From Nitrososphaerota archaeon (lineage in GTDB: Archaea > Thermoproteota > Nitrososphaeria > Nitrososphaerales > Nitrosopumilaceae), in NCBI GenBank assembly GCA_028867395.1, contig JAGWGO010000002.1, positions 1 to 27,866 of the forward strand: a stretch of 27,866 bases of DNA, written 5' to 3'. The notes below the pieces were generated by a model that saw nothing but the letters and a program-made list of their open reading frames with translations, ran no database searches and was not told where the DNA came from. Every line of letters begins with the position of its first letter. Within the stretch, counting starts at the first letter, position 1. A program made the translations under genes and the position numbers. Below, piece after piece: positions 1-8,294 of the stretch.

Positions 1-849
1 ATGGTTTCTACCAATGCTTTTGCTCAACAAGGTAGTGTTCTGCTTTCTCCGTTAAAGCAAATTCAGTCGGGAATCCTGCCACAGGATGTAAAGTGTAGAG
101 TCGATTTTGTGTTAATAATCAATTCAGAGAGTAATATTCCAGCATGTGTGAGACCTACTACCGAACAGAAACTTTTGGAGCGTGGTTGGATAACACCAGA
201 AAAGTTTGAAGCTATGCATCCAGTGATGAAATCCAATGAAAATAAAATACAACAAAATACATCAATTAACAAAATACTTGGTAACAACACCATTCAAAAA
301 GAAAGAATATTATTTTCAGAAAGCAATAGTACGGTTCCAGTCACTAATTCAAGTGAATCCACAATCTTGTTACCATCAGGAGTATCAACACCAACAATTT
401 CATCTACAAAACCTGGAATAAAGATAATATCAATAGGAATGTCTCCAGATCCGTTAAAGGTAGGAGACATACCAAAATTTACTCTAACGTGGCAAAACAT
501 ATCCGACAAACCAATTTATGAGAATCTTGGATGTGCTATTTCTCCATTAGGTCTGGCAATATCACCATCAGATGTTGTACAAATTTTACCAACTGAACAT
601 TTACCAACATGTCCCGTTCAAACTCACGCTCCAGTTTATGTTGGTCAAATTGAAACAAGTATTGCAGGAATAGATCCAACGTATCCGCATAACATCTACG
701 ATCCATATCAGCTCTATTTTCTTGGACAGTATCAGATAATGAAACACGGTCTAATGAATATGACTATGACCCTCAAATTGCTGAAAGATGCTCGAGACAG
801 TTGGGATTTGATTGAAACAATTCAGTTTAAGGTAAGTGCAATTCAATAG
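1..849 (+). CDS. Secreted thaumarchaeal surface protein, 5'-truncated by the window edge
   Basis: Extracellular protein of unknown function. The first visible residues (NAFAQQG) look like the end of a signal peptide, so the real start is probably upstream of the window and the ATG at base 1 is likely an internal Met. Residues about 29-65 hold the segment 'KCRVDFVL...PACVRPTTEQKLLERGW', which recurs in thaumarchaeal exported proteins; its two cysteines (about residues 32 and 49) could form a disulfide. A Ser/Thr/Asn-rich linker (about 75-135) follows, then an Ig-like beta domain from about residue 140 beginning 'KIISIGMSPDPLKVGD'. No C-terminal membrane helix is seen. It converges on the next gene across a 40-base gap that carries a hairpin. 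The family resemblance is from memory of thaumarchaeal proteomes, and no enzymatic motif is visible. Confidence 0.75.
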   Translation: MVSTNAFAQQGSVLLSPLKQIQSGILPQDVKCRVDFVLIINSESNIPACVRPTTEQKLLERGWITPEKFEAMHPVMKSNENKIQQNTSINKILGNNTIQKERILFSESNSTVPVTNSSESTILLPSGVSTPTISSTKPGIKIISIGMSPDPLKVGDIPKFTLTWQNISDKPIYENLGCAISPLGLAISPSDVVQILPTEHLPTCPVQTHAPVYVGQIETSIAGIDPTYPHNIYDPYQLYFLGQYQIMKHGLMNMTMTLKLLKDARDSWDLIETIQFKVSAIQ

Positions 850-863
850 ATTTTCAATATTCT

Positions 864-890
864 ATTTCTTGCATATTTGATACAAGAAAT
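864..890. terminator. Hairpin between convergent genes
   Basis: ATTTCTTG (864-871) and CAAGAAAT (883-890) form a perfect 8-bp inverted repeat around an 11-base AT-rich loop. It fills the gap between two converging genes and touches the stop codon of the minus-strand gene, so it could end transcripts from both sides. Archaeal termination mainly uses T-runs, so the hairpin role is an inference. Confidence 0.4.
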
Positions 891-2704
891 TATGAAATTT
901 TTCCACCAGTGGCAATATACACCCCACTACCAGAATTTACTAGCAAATGGTAATGTGCAAAATCTAGATTCAAGTTTACCCCGCTTGGAATTGTAAGAAG
1001 TGCGTTATTTTGTACTATGACATTTGCAGGAGGAGTAGCATTTCCTGCAAGTGTACAGCTTGTTGTAATGGTCCAATCACCTGTAGGATGTGGCAAACAG
1101 TCAAAACTTATACTTCCTATGAAAGTAGACCATGTTGCAAAAGTATGACCTGGTGCAAGTTTATTGTACTCTCCACCAACCCAAACTCTTGAATTATCTG
1201 ATGGATCAAGTGCGGCGCCAAAATAATCACCATATCTAGCGCATGTGAAAGTGCTACCACTAAAACAGCCATCTAGCACATCCTCATAATTCGAACCAGT
1301 TTGTATATACGAAAGCGGTTTGTAGCTTTTTACAGGATCAGATGCGGCTTGTGCTGTAACAAGGAGGCTAGGATAAGTAGCTGTACTGGATGTACCAAAT
1401 ATCGTTCCCATTCCTCCAAATCCATCTAGTCGTAATGCAGGATAGTAATAGTAAGTAGCACTTGCATTAATATCAAAATCTTGTGTTACAATTGTTGTGT
1501 TTGTATTCAATTGAATCAGACGGACACAAGCACGTTTTATGGTATCACCATTTGGTGTACAACCGTCATTTAATGAGAACCAGAGCTTGCCTTTGTTCCA
1601 AGCCGCATCTAAGATACGCTCGTCACCAGTATCAAGTAATGTAGTTGTGATAGGCTGTACTGCAGATGGAGCTAAATTTATTGTTCTAACATTGAGAACA
1701 CTTGGTGTGCCACCCTTGATAACTACATTAGGAACTTGGCCAGTCAGATTATAGAGTTTAATTTGTGTAGTAGATACTCCACCATCACTAACCATGTATA
1801 ATGGAGAGGTTGAGCTCTGGGACTGAACAGGAGTTATTCCAAAGTCAGACGTTTGGACTGGAAATATCTGTACATTTTTGGTACCAATGATCAACTTGGT
1901 TTTGTCAAATACGTGAAATTCTGCACCGGTAGAACTTCCACTAAGTGGACATGGGGCTGGAAAATCATTAACGCTTACTACAAACTTGTCATCGCTTACT
2001 CCTATTTTTGGTTGGTCTGGACAGCCAGTAAAGGATGAGTCATGGATTGGTGGATACCACGAACCTGTTGGATCGTTTGTTTGAGAAACTTTGATGCTGA
2101 CAGTTCCATTAGTAAAATTCTCAAGCGTTGCAAACCATCTTCCACTTTGAGAGTCGTACAATATTTTAGGATCACCTAAACCACTAGAGCTAGTACTGGA
2201 AGTAAATCCAAAAAATGAACCCAATGTAACATTCTGCAATGATACGCCTGCTTTGTTCCAGATTTCGCCTTTTACGTTAACTAACTCCATTATATGGTTT
2301 GGACCAACAGCTACTTGTACATCTGGAGGATCAAAGCCACCACTCGAGGCAGCATCAAGTTCGTTATTTAATCCCGGATAGATATTCACACCTGACGGAT
2401 CTGGTATAATTGGTGACTGGTGTGTCTTGAGCCAGTTTCGTGTGGCATTATCCAGTTGTTGTTTCTCTGCATAATACGCCGTGGCATTTCTTGGGTGATA
2501 CGGAATAACAAAATTACCTGTACCAGTAGGAGAAACTTGGGTTGTTGAATTACTGAAACCACCAAATGTCAGTGTTGAATTTGATATAGTGGTCTGATTT
2601 GAGGCTCCAAAACTTAGAGTTTGAGCATGCACATACGAAACTGAAAATATTGTAATCAAAGAAATTGTAACTACAATCAAGATTATTTTGATAGCAGATT
2701 GCAT
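890..2704 (-). CDS. Secreted beta-propeller-like surface protein
   Basis: 604-residue exported protein. The N-terminus is a signal peptide (MQSAIKIILIVVTISLITIF, cut after about 'VHAQ'). A low-complexity Ser/Thr stretch follows, then from about residue 115 a domain starting 'FDPPDVQVAVGPNHIMELVN', a segment typical of propeller-type extracellular proteins in which each blade carries a 'GDPKILYDSQSGRWFAT'-like strand set. The last ~70 residues (after 'CLPHPTGDWTITTSCTLAGN') are a short beta-rich Ser/Asn tail ending without a membrane anchor or sorting signal. An AGGAAAG Shine-Dalgarno-like stretch precedes the ATG. It is second in a two-gene unit, 21 bases after the tail-fibre-like gene. The substrate is unknown, and the propeller call rests on motif resemblance only. 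Confidence 0.7.
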   Translation of the reverse strand: MQSAIKIILIVVTISLITIFSVSYVHAQTLSFGASNQTTISNSTLTFGGFSNSTTQVSPTGTGNFVIPYHPRNATAYYAEKQQLDNATRNWLKTHQSPIIPDPSGVNIYPGLNNELDAASSGGFDPPDVQVAVGPNHIMELVNVKGEIWNKAGVSLQNVTLGSFFGFTSSTSSSGLGDPKILYDSQSGRWFATLENFTNGTVSIKVSQTNDPTGSWYPPIHDSSFTGCPDQPKIGVSDDKFVVSVNDFPAPCPLSGSSTGAEFHVFDKTKLIIGTKNVQIFPVQTSDFGITPVQSQSSTSPLYMVSDGGVSTTQIKLYNLTGQVPNVVIKGGTPSVLNVRTINLAPSAVQPITTTLLDTGDERILDAAWNKGKLWFSLNDGCTPNGDTIKRACVRLIQLNTNTTIVTQDFDINASATYYYYPALRLDGFGGMGTIFGTSSTATYPSLLVTAQAASDPVKSYKPLSYIQTGSNYEDVLDGCFSGSTFTCARYGDYFGAALDPSDNSRVWVGGEYNKLAPGHTFATWSTFIGSISFDCLPHPTGDWTITTSCTLAGNATPPANVIVQNNALLTIPSGVNLNLDFAHYHLLVNSGSGVYIATGGKIS

Positions 2705-2725
2705 ACTACAATCATTTCTTTCCTA

Positions 2726-3685
2726 CTAACATCCAGTTCCAATACAGATTGAAGCTGTTGATGATGGGATTATCTTGATTATTTTATTGGTACTGTCATA
2801 GTAGATGTAATTGCTATCTGTTCCACCGTCCAGATAGAATTTACTTCCTGTTGATATGTCAATGTTTCCTGCCACATCCAATTTTTGAGCTGGAGTTGAT
2901 GTCCCTATTCCAACGTTGCCGGAGGTCAACAACGTGAACCTTTCGGCACTGTTTGCGTAGTCATAGATGCGTAATCTTCCAGTTGAATCAGATTCGATTT
3001 TTTGTATGCCGAATTTTGATGTCCCACTCTTTGAAAATAGTAATTGAGAAGTATCTCCAGTATTGGAACTGTCCGCTTGTAGGGTTCCGGCCACACTCAA
3101 GGGATTTTGTGGTGACGACGTTCCTATGCCAACACCACCTGATATGATAGCACCATTAGTGGGTGCTGCATTCACACCAGCATAAGAGCCAACAGCAAGA
3201 CCGCCGTTTACATCTAACTTATTTTGTGGATTTGTAGTGCCAAGACCGACATTACCAGAGGTCAATAATGTGAACACTTCGTTGTTGGTGGGATAGTAGT
3301 AAACACGCAATCTATGGGGGTTAACTGATTCTATTTTTTGTATGCCGTATTCTAATGTACCGCTCTTTGAAAATAGTAATTGAGCTCCATCCCCACTGCT
3401 GTCCATTTGTAAGAGGCCCGACGGAGATGAAGTACCAAGACCAACCAGTCCATTATACGCTGTTAATGTCTGAGTACCACCAGAATATATCGAAACCTGA
3501 CCAGTGCCAGGTGATATGATGTAGTTATTTCCCGTCCCACCATCAAGACCAACCTTACTTTCAGTATTGACATATACGTCATTTGGCTGTGTTCCCCCTG
3601 TACCAACCGTTACCCAACCATAGGAGACACCAACAGAGATAGTGCCAACCGCCAAAATTATTGAGATAATTATTCTTGATTTCAT
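2726..3685 (-). CDS. Secreted tail-fibre-like repeat protein
   Basis: 319 residues from the ATG at 3685. An ATG 24 bases upstream is possible, but the Met at 3685 begins a clean signal/anchor helix (MKSRIIISIILAVGTISVG). The body repeats the phage tail-fibre style motif 'GNVGIGTSTPAQKLDVAGN': versions are seen at VGLGTSSPSGLL, VGLGTTNPQNKLDV, VGIGTSSPQNPLSV and VGIGTSTPAQKLDV. A ~100-residue block beginning QLLFSKSG and ending FTLLTSGNVG is duplicated, at both protein and DNA level (about 2920-3045 and 3258-3385). The protein ends CIGTGC, and no C-terminal auto-proteolytic chaperone domain, often found in such fibres, is present. Probably a trimeric or fibrous surface protein. It is co-transcribed with the propeller-like gene downstream. 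Confidence 0.7.
   Translation of the reverse strand: MKSRIIISIILAVGTISVGVSYGWVTVGTGGTQPNDVYVNTESKVGLDGGTGNNYIISPGTGQVSIYSGGTQTLTAYNGLVGLGTSSPSGLLQMDSSGDGAQLLFSKSGTLEYGIQKIESVNPHRLRVYYYPTNNEVFTLLTSGNVGLGTTNPQNKLDVNGGLAVGSYAGVNAAPTNGAIISGGVGIGTSSPQNPLSVAGTLQADSSNTGDTSQLLFSKSGTSKFGIQKIESDSTGRLRIYDYANSAERFTLLTSGNVGIGTSTPAQKLDVAGNIDISTGSKFYLDGGTDSNYIYYDSTNKIIKIIPSSTASICIGTGC
2920..3385 (-). repeat. Diverged internal duplication inside the fibre-like gene
   Basis: Bases about 2920-3045 and 3258-3385 are similar copies spaced about 338 bases apart. They share stretches such as TTTGAAAATAGTAATTGAG and TTTTTTGTATGCCG. They encode the two QLLFSKSG...LLTSGNVG blocks, so the fibre grew by segmental duplication or is kept similar by recombination. 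Confidence 0.7.
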
Positions 3686-3765
3686 ATATAGAAGATTGTT
3701 ACAGAACAAGTTTGTGAAATCTTTTTTTAATTTGATTTGTGTGTACCGGATAACCTTCTTTGTAT

Positions 3766-3954
3766 TTACGAATTAGATTAGTTTCACTAGATTCTTTTTT
3801 TTGCATATTATCCTATGGAGGAAGATGTCTTGTCAGTGTTATTGATCTTGGAATATCATTCATAGGATTAGGGCATAAAGTGATAATACTTGCTTTCAAA
3901 CCAAGATATACTGTCAAGTCGTAGGTTGCTGATTCTGATTAGCCATGTTTGAAC
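3766..3954 (+). pseudogene. Possible remnant of a glycosyltransferase N-terminus
   Basis: An open frame without a convincing start reads '...SYGGRCLVSVIDLG', then 'FIGLGHKVIILAFKP', and ends at a TAG at about 3953. The order G-G ... D-L ... L-G-H-K-V-x-x-L-A is reminiscent of the first Rossmann half of GT4-type glycosyltransferases ('GG...LA..LGHEVTVLT'). It has no catalytic part, no ribosome binding site, and is only about 60 codons. It may be chance. The rest of the 293-base gap before the SDR gene holds only AT-rich sequence. Confidence 0.2.
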
Positions 3955-4002
3955 AACCGATAACTTGACAAGACTTAATTACGCAAAAAGCTCTGATGAA
4001 AA

Positions 4003-4755
4003 ATGATTTCTAGTATGATAAAGGGACAAATTGTTATCGTAACAGGTGCAAGCAGTGGAATTGGATATGCCACTGCCTTGGCAGTTGCAAAGGCAGGAGC
4101 AAAGATAGTCGCAGGTGCAAGAAGAAAAGACAGGCTAGAGCAACTGCAAAAAGAGATTGAAAAAATGGGAGGCGAATGTATCACAGTTGCCTGTGATGTG
4201 ACAAAGCGAAGCGACTGTGAAAATCTAATCGATGTTGCAATAAAAAAATGGAATCGGGTTGATATTCTAATTAACAACGCAGGCCTGATGCCGTTGAGTT
4301 TTGTAAAAAACCTCAAAGTTGAGGAATGGGACAGAATGGTTGATGTAAACATCAAAGGAGTGTTGTACTGTACTGCAGCAGCAATCCCTCATCTTCTCAA
4401 GCAAAAGTCCGGTCATATAGTAAACATCTCATCAATTGCTGGAAGAGTAGTCTTTCCAGCAGGAAGCGTGTATTGCGCAACAAAGTACGCAGTAAGGGCA
4501 TTTAGTGAAGGACTGAGACAAGAACTCTCGACTAGAAACAACATCAGGGTAACCACAATTGAGCCAGGTGTAGTTGCAACAGAACTCACTGATACAATCA
4601 CTGACAAGTCACTTGAGGCTTTTGTAAATTCTGTCAAGGAGATGCAAGCCTTGAAGGCAGAAGATATTGCAAACTCGATTCTTTTTGCAGTGGAATCGCC
4701 TCCTCACATGAATGTCAATGAGATAACCATTAGGCCAACAACTCAAGAAAGATAG
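4003..4755 (+). CDS. Short-chain dehydrogenase/reductase (classical SDR)
   Basis: NAD(P)-dependent oxidoreductase of unknown substrate, cytoplasmic. The Rossmann motif TGASSGIG is at residues 14-21, NNAG at 91-94, the catalytic Ser near 143-144 in NISS, and the YxxxK pair at Y157/K161 (YCATK). The 250-residue length is normal for classical SDRs. 'AGARRKDRLE' after the second strand has Arg residues, which favours NADP(H) over NAD(H) (family knowledge). A second in-frame ATG at 4015 gives MIKGQIVIVTG and may be the real start. The flavoprotein gene follows within about 12 bases, so the two probably share a transcript. Confidence 0.85.
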   Translation: MISSMIKGQIVIVTGASSGIGYATALAVAKAGAKIVAGARRKDRLEQLQKEIEKMGGECITVACDVTKRSDCENLIDVAIKKWNRVDILINNAGLMPLSFVKNLKVEEWDRMVDVNIKGVLYCTAAAIPHLLKQKSGHIVNISSIAGRVVFPAGSVYCATKYAVRAFSEGLRQELSTRNNIRVTTIEPGVVATELTDTITDKSLEAFVNSVKEMQALKAEDIANSILFAVESPPHMNVNEITIRPTTQER

Positions 4756-4767
4756 GGATGGTCTGGC

Positions 4768-5910
4768 ATTAGACCGACTAACATTGTAATCTTGGGTGGA
4801 GGTTTTGGAGGGCTTGCAGCAGCAAATGAACTTCGTGAGAACCTTAGCCAGGACACTAGAATCACAATTGTAGACAAGAAAGACTGGTTCATGATGGACC
4901 TAGTCAAACTCTGGATAATTGGAGGCTCGAGAGAGTTTGAAACGTCAAAGAGACCTCTAAAGGCTGTTACAAAAAAGGGCATAGAGTTCATCAATGAAAA
5001 TGTAACAAAGATAGATCTACAGAACAAAATTGTAAGGACAAGCTATCGCAGATTACATTATGATTACTTGATAATTGCACTAGGAGTGGAGCTTGCACCT
5101 GAACAGATTCCGGGCCTCAAAGAAAACGGGCTTGTACTTTATGACCTAAACGATGTTCCAAAGATACGTGATGCCATACGCAGCATGAAATCAGGCAAGA
5201 TAGTGATGGCAATAACTGGGCTTCCGTACAAATGTCCTCCCGCTCCATATGAAGCCGCATTACTTATCCGGTCCGTCCTTGAAGAGACGGGGTCCAGCAA
5301 CTCGATTCAAATGGAGTTTTACAGTCCAACCCCCATCACGCTACCAGCGGGAGGTCCTCAAGTAAGCGAAGACATACTACAGATTCTCAAATCAAAAAAC
5401 ATCGAGTTTTATGGGAACCACAAGACAACAGCGGTAGAGCCAAACAAGCTCAAGTTTGAATCTGGTGAGGCAAGCTTTGATCTACTAATTACAGTTCCTC
5501 CACACAAGGCTCCGCTTGTTGCAGTTGATTGCGATCTTGCAAAGCCAGGCAAATTCATTGAGGTGGATAGAACTTGCAAGACAAAACATGAGAATGTGTA
5601 TGCAATAGGAGATGTAAACCAGATAATGGTAACAGACAAAATTGCTGTACCAAAGGCTGGAATATTTGCAGAAGGAGAAGGAATTGCCGTTGCAAGAAAC
5701 ATTGTTTCAAAAATAAAAAAAGAAGCAGAGGCTGCAACCTTTGATGGCAAAGGTGGGTGTTATCTTGAGACAGGGAAGAAGAATGCCGGATACATCAGGG
5801 TGGATATGTATGCGGACCCAACTCCTGTCACTGAACTCAAATCTCCATCAGCTGATTATTTTGCAGAAAAGGAAAAGTTTGAGAAAGAAAGACTAGAAAA
5901 GTGGTTGTAA
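4768..5910 (+). CDS. SQR/FccB-like FAD-dependent oxidoreductase, apparent ATT start
   Basis: Two-dinucleotide-binding-domain flavoprotein. The FAD-binding GGGFGG follows strand 'NIVIL' at the N-terminus, and a second FAD contact is near 'NVYAIGDVNQ'. The Cys in 'PYKCPPAPYE' (about residue 156) and a C-terminal 'GGCYLETG' match positions conserved in sulfide:quinone oxidoreductase and flavocytochrome c sulfide dehydrogenase relatives, so a thiol/sulfide or quinone substrate is possible but unproven. The only in-frame ATG/GTG/TTG near the start is TTG at 4792, which would cut off the first beta strand. ATT at 4768 gives MRPTNIVILGGGFGGL, a complete Rossmann start, 12 bases after the SDR stop. 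The charged C-terminus 'FEKERLEKWL' resembles the membrane-associating tail of this family. Confidence 0.8.
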   Translation: MRPTNIVILGGGFGGLAAANELRENLSQDTRITIVDKKDWFMMDLVKLWIIGGSREFETSKRPLKAVTKKGIEFINENVTKIDLQNKIVRTSYRRLHYDYLIIALGVELAPEQIPGLKENGLVLYDLNDVPKIRDAIRSMKSGKIVMAITGLPYKCPPAPYEAALLIRSVLEETGSSNSIQMEFYSPTPITLPAGGPQVSEDILQILKSKNIEFYGNHKTTAVEPNKLKFESGEASFDLLITVPPHKAPLVAVDCDLAKPGKFIEVDRTCKTKHENVYAIGDVNQIMVTDKIAVPKAGIFAEGEGIAVARNIVSKIKKEAEAATFDGKGGCYLETGKKNAGYIRVDMYADPTPVTELKSPSADYFAEKEKFEKERLEKWL

Positions 5911-5938
5911 GTAGAATTTTTGCAATCTGATCCCACCA

Positions 5939-5946
5939 TTTAATAA
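5939..5946 (+). promoter_or_regulatory. TATA-like box of the tRNA-Pro gene
   Basis: TTTAATAA lies about 25-30 bases upstream of the mature tRNA 5' end at 5971, the usual archaeal TBP spacing. It is just downstream of the flavoprotein stop codon, so the tRNA has its own promoter. Confidence 0.45.
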
Positions 5947-5970
5947 TTTCAGTATGGGGCAGCAACTTGA

Positions 5971-6048
5971 GGGACCGTAGTCTAGCTTGGTTATGATGCT
6001 AGCCTGGGGTGCTAGAGGTCGCCGGTTCAATTCCGGCCGGTCCCACCA
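5971..6048 (+). tRNA. tRNA-Pro (anticodon GGG), CCA encoded
   Basis: Acceptor stem GGGACCG (5971-5977) pairs with CGGTCCC (6038-6044), followed by discriminator A and encoded CCA. The anticodon stem CTAGC/GCTAG holds the loop CTGGGGT, giving anticodon GGG and so reading CCC/CCU. The T arm GCCGG-TTCAATT-CCGGC is perfect. No intron is seen. A 10-base palindrome (TCTCATGAGA) followed by T-rich sequence lies just downstream and may end the transcript. Confidence 0.95.
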
Positions 6049-6130
6049 TCGTCTCATGAGATTTTGTCATTATTTTCAATGCAGAAGCTAATGCCAATTT
6101 GTCAACCCGTCTTTTGAGCAAAATTGCCAT

Positions 6131-6442
6131 ATGGAATACGTGGGAAAAAGGAAATTTACCATAGACCTCGGCAATGAGAAGATAGAGGTTGAGGGCCACC
6201 AGCACAAAAATGTGGCAATCAAGTATCTCATGAAGAGACGCAGATCTCTGCTAATGACACGCGACAAGGACAAGATAGAAAAGCTATACGCTGCAGTGCC
6301 AAAGACCATCTCAATAATAGGAGGGCACGCAACAAAGACCTACAAGATAAACTGGGAGCGAGAGGGAACAACGGAATTTGAAGGCTCAAGATTTGTATTC
6401 ACGCTAGCAGAGCTTGAAAATCCAATACAAATCGCTCACTAG
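6131..6442 (+). CDS. Small conserved-looking protein of unknown function
   Basis: 103 residues, soluble, no signal peptide or membrane segment, no cysteines. It is rich in Lys/Arg/Glu, with a basic stretch 'YLMKRRRSLLMTRDKDK' in the middle and predicted alternating beta strands around it ('RKFTIDLGNEKIEVEG', 'TYKINWEREGTTEFEGSRFVFTL'). A nucleic-acid-binding role is possible from the charge pattern alone. It stands alone between the tRNA gene and the convergent helicase. The codon use and the single ATG start look normal. I do not recognise the family. Confidence 0.6.
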   Translation: MEYVGKRKFTIDLGNEKIEVEGHQHKNVAIKYLMKRRRSLLMTRDKDKIEKLYAAVPKTISIIGGHATKTYKINWEREGTTEFEGSRFVFTLAELENPIQIAH

Positions 6443-6485
6443 ATTTTTCTGAATTAAAAATTCTATTACTCTGATACAAAAATCA

Positions 6486-8186
6486 TCAATTAGACGATGC
6501 TGTGTAGCTTTTGAACCCTAGTATGTCATAATATGATTTGGGAACCATTGATTTGCACTGATACAACAAGTCATTTGCAGCCTCGTCAAGAACATATGTT
6601 ACTGCCCAGTCGTCTTCGCTCCTAATTGACCTGCCAAATCCCTGCAACAGCTTCACCAGTGTTTGAGATTTGTACCACAAGGGAAACTTTTGCATCTTGA
6701 TTTTAGTTCTCTTTTCACTCATGTTAGGATATGGAGCCTTTGCTATAATTTGAAATCTAGACAGATCATCTTTGAGGTCTACACCTTCCCACAACGAAGA
6801 TGATAGCAACACTCCATTTTCATCCATGGCGTGTTCTTGGATTACCTCATCTTGCGTCATGCCATTCTCATTTCTGCTATGACAAATTCTGATCCTGCTT
6901 TTGTTTTTTTCAGAGAGATTATTTTTAATGTCCATGCATCGTTTTTCAGATGATGTAAGTATGAGCCCACGTTCATTTTCATGTTTAGACAAGATCTCGT
7001 CAATCTTTGAGAATACTGCCCGTTCGTCATCCCAGCTGGACGAATAGCTAAGTTTTCTTACATTTAGAAAATTAATTCTTCTCTTGTCAGGCTCAAACGG
7101 AGACTTGGGGGTGTCCACAAAGGTAACCTTTGAAGGATCAAGCCCAGTGTTTTCACAAAAGCTAGCCTTGTCAATAGTGGCAGACATGAAGACTTGGGTA
7201 TCAACATCAAAGAACGCCTTGACATACTTTGAGATATCTAGTGGCTTGACGGATAATGATCTCAGGTTTCCCCTCTCGTCAAAGTAGGGATCGTTTATGA
7301 CAAAGTTGTCCTTGTTTGATTCAAGTTCGAGATGGGCGTTTGCCATCTTTTCATAGCGTGACTCGAGTTTTGCAAGAAGCATGTAGTCAGGATTTAATTG
7401 AAATGACCTGCTTTCCTGCAAGTCCTTTATCTGCTTGGAATATTTTACCGAAAGATCATCTAAAAGTTGTATGACAAGGTCAATATCATCAAGTGAATAG
7501 CTCTTGATGTCGATCCCACACTCTGTAATGTGTACATTGTAGACATCAATCCCAATAAACTGAATTATCTGGTCTTCTATCTTATGTGCCTCATCAAAGA
7601 TTGCAACAGGTTTGTTCATATAATCTGCATATGCCTTTTTGCCAAACCTCATGAGCTGGAAATATGCAGCATAGTTCCAAATAGAATGGTCAGAGACCAA
7701 CGCGCGATACTTTTGCTCATAGTAAAAGCAGTAAGGGTTCCTAGAAACTGGTTCAAGCTCTCCTATTCTGGGCTTGAACTTGCAAAATTCCTTGACCTCT
7801 TTTCCTTTTACTTTGATAGTCTCCTCGCACAGTCCTTTTTCACAAGTCAATCCCTTTTGGACTGCACGTTTGGTTTCGGTCTTTGGTATCCCCGGGTGCT
7901 CCATTAGTTTGAGGCATGCAAAATTGGATTTTCCTTTCACAGGATTGAAGAATTTAAGGTCCTTTGAGTATTGATCCTGCAGTTGCTTTGAAGCAGTAAT
8001 TACAAACGACTTGCCATAATATCTTGCAAGCGTTGCAGCAACAAGTGATTTTCCGACTCCTGTGGGTGCAGAGAGCACAACAATCTTGTAACCTGACTTG
8101 AGTTCTTGCTCAATTGCACGAAGTATGTCTTTCTGTATCTGCCTTGGCGCAAACTCTTCTGGGAAATACTCTAAAACGTTACTCAT
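6486..8186 (-). CDS. XPD/Rad3-type superfamily 2 DNA helicase
   Basis: ATP-dependent 5'-3' DNA helicase, probably in nucleotide excision repair or fork processing. Walker A APTGVGKS is at residues 40-47 and the DEAH box at 198-201. Between them C91, C115/C120, C135 and C153 are placed like the four ligands of the XPD iron-sulfur cluster (C120 is the extra one). Motif III-like 'MSATID' and motif VI 'QGFGRSIRSEDD' (from residue 515) complete the helicase core. 566 residues is close to archaeal XPD length. An AT-rich TATA-like stretch (TTTTAATAATT, about 8240-8250 read on the minus strand) sits upstream. It is transcribed in the same direction as the frameshifted fragment and AlkA upstream, but 108 bases separate it from the fragment. 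Confidence 0.88.
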   Translation of the reverse strand: MSNVLEYFPEEFAPRQIQKDILRAIEQELKSGYKIVVLSAPTGVGKSLVAATLARYYGKSFVITASKQLQDQYSKDLKFFNPVKGKSNFACLKLMEHPGIPKTETKRAVQKGLTCEKGLCEETIKVKGKEVKEFCKFKPRIGELEPVSRNPYCFYYEQKYRALVSDHSIWNYAAYFQLMRFGKKAYADYMNKPVAIFDEAHKIEDQIIQFIGIDVYNVHITECGIDIKSYSLDDIDLVIQLLDDLSVKYSKQIKDLQESRSFQLNPDYMLLAKLESRYEKMANAHLELESNKDNFVINDPYFDERGNLRSLSVKPLDISKYVKAFFDVDTQVFMSATIDKASFCENTGLDPSKVTFVDTPKSPFEPDKRRINFLNVRKLSYSSSWDDERAVFSKIDEILSKHENERGLILTSSEKRCMDIKNNLSEKNKSRIRICHSRNENGMTQDEVIQEHAMDENGVLLSSSLWEGVDLKDDLSRFQIIAKAPYPNMSEKRTKIKMQKFPLWYKSQTLVKLLQGFGRSIRSEDDWAVTYVLDEAANDLLYQCKSMVPKSYYDILGFKSYTASSN

Positions 8187-8294
8187 TTTTTATCAGGTTT
8201 ACGAAATTGTGCTGGATTGGTACCTACTTAACTCATTGGAATTATTAAAAGCAATGTTCTTGCCAGCTTTTGAGATTCAAAACTATTGTAGTTA

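Noticed and set aside
4003..5910. SDR plus flavoprotein as a novel sulfur-oxidation system
   Set aside because: The two genes are both broad-specificity families, no sulfur gene is nearby, and only the Cys pattern in the flavoprotein hints at a thiol substrate.
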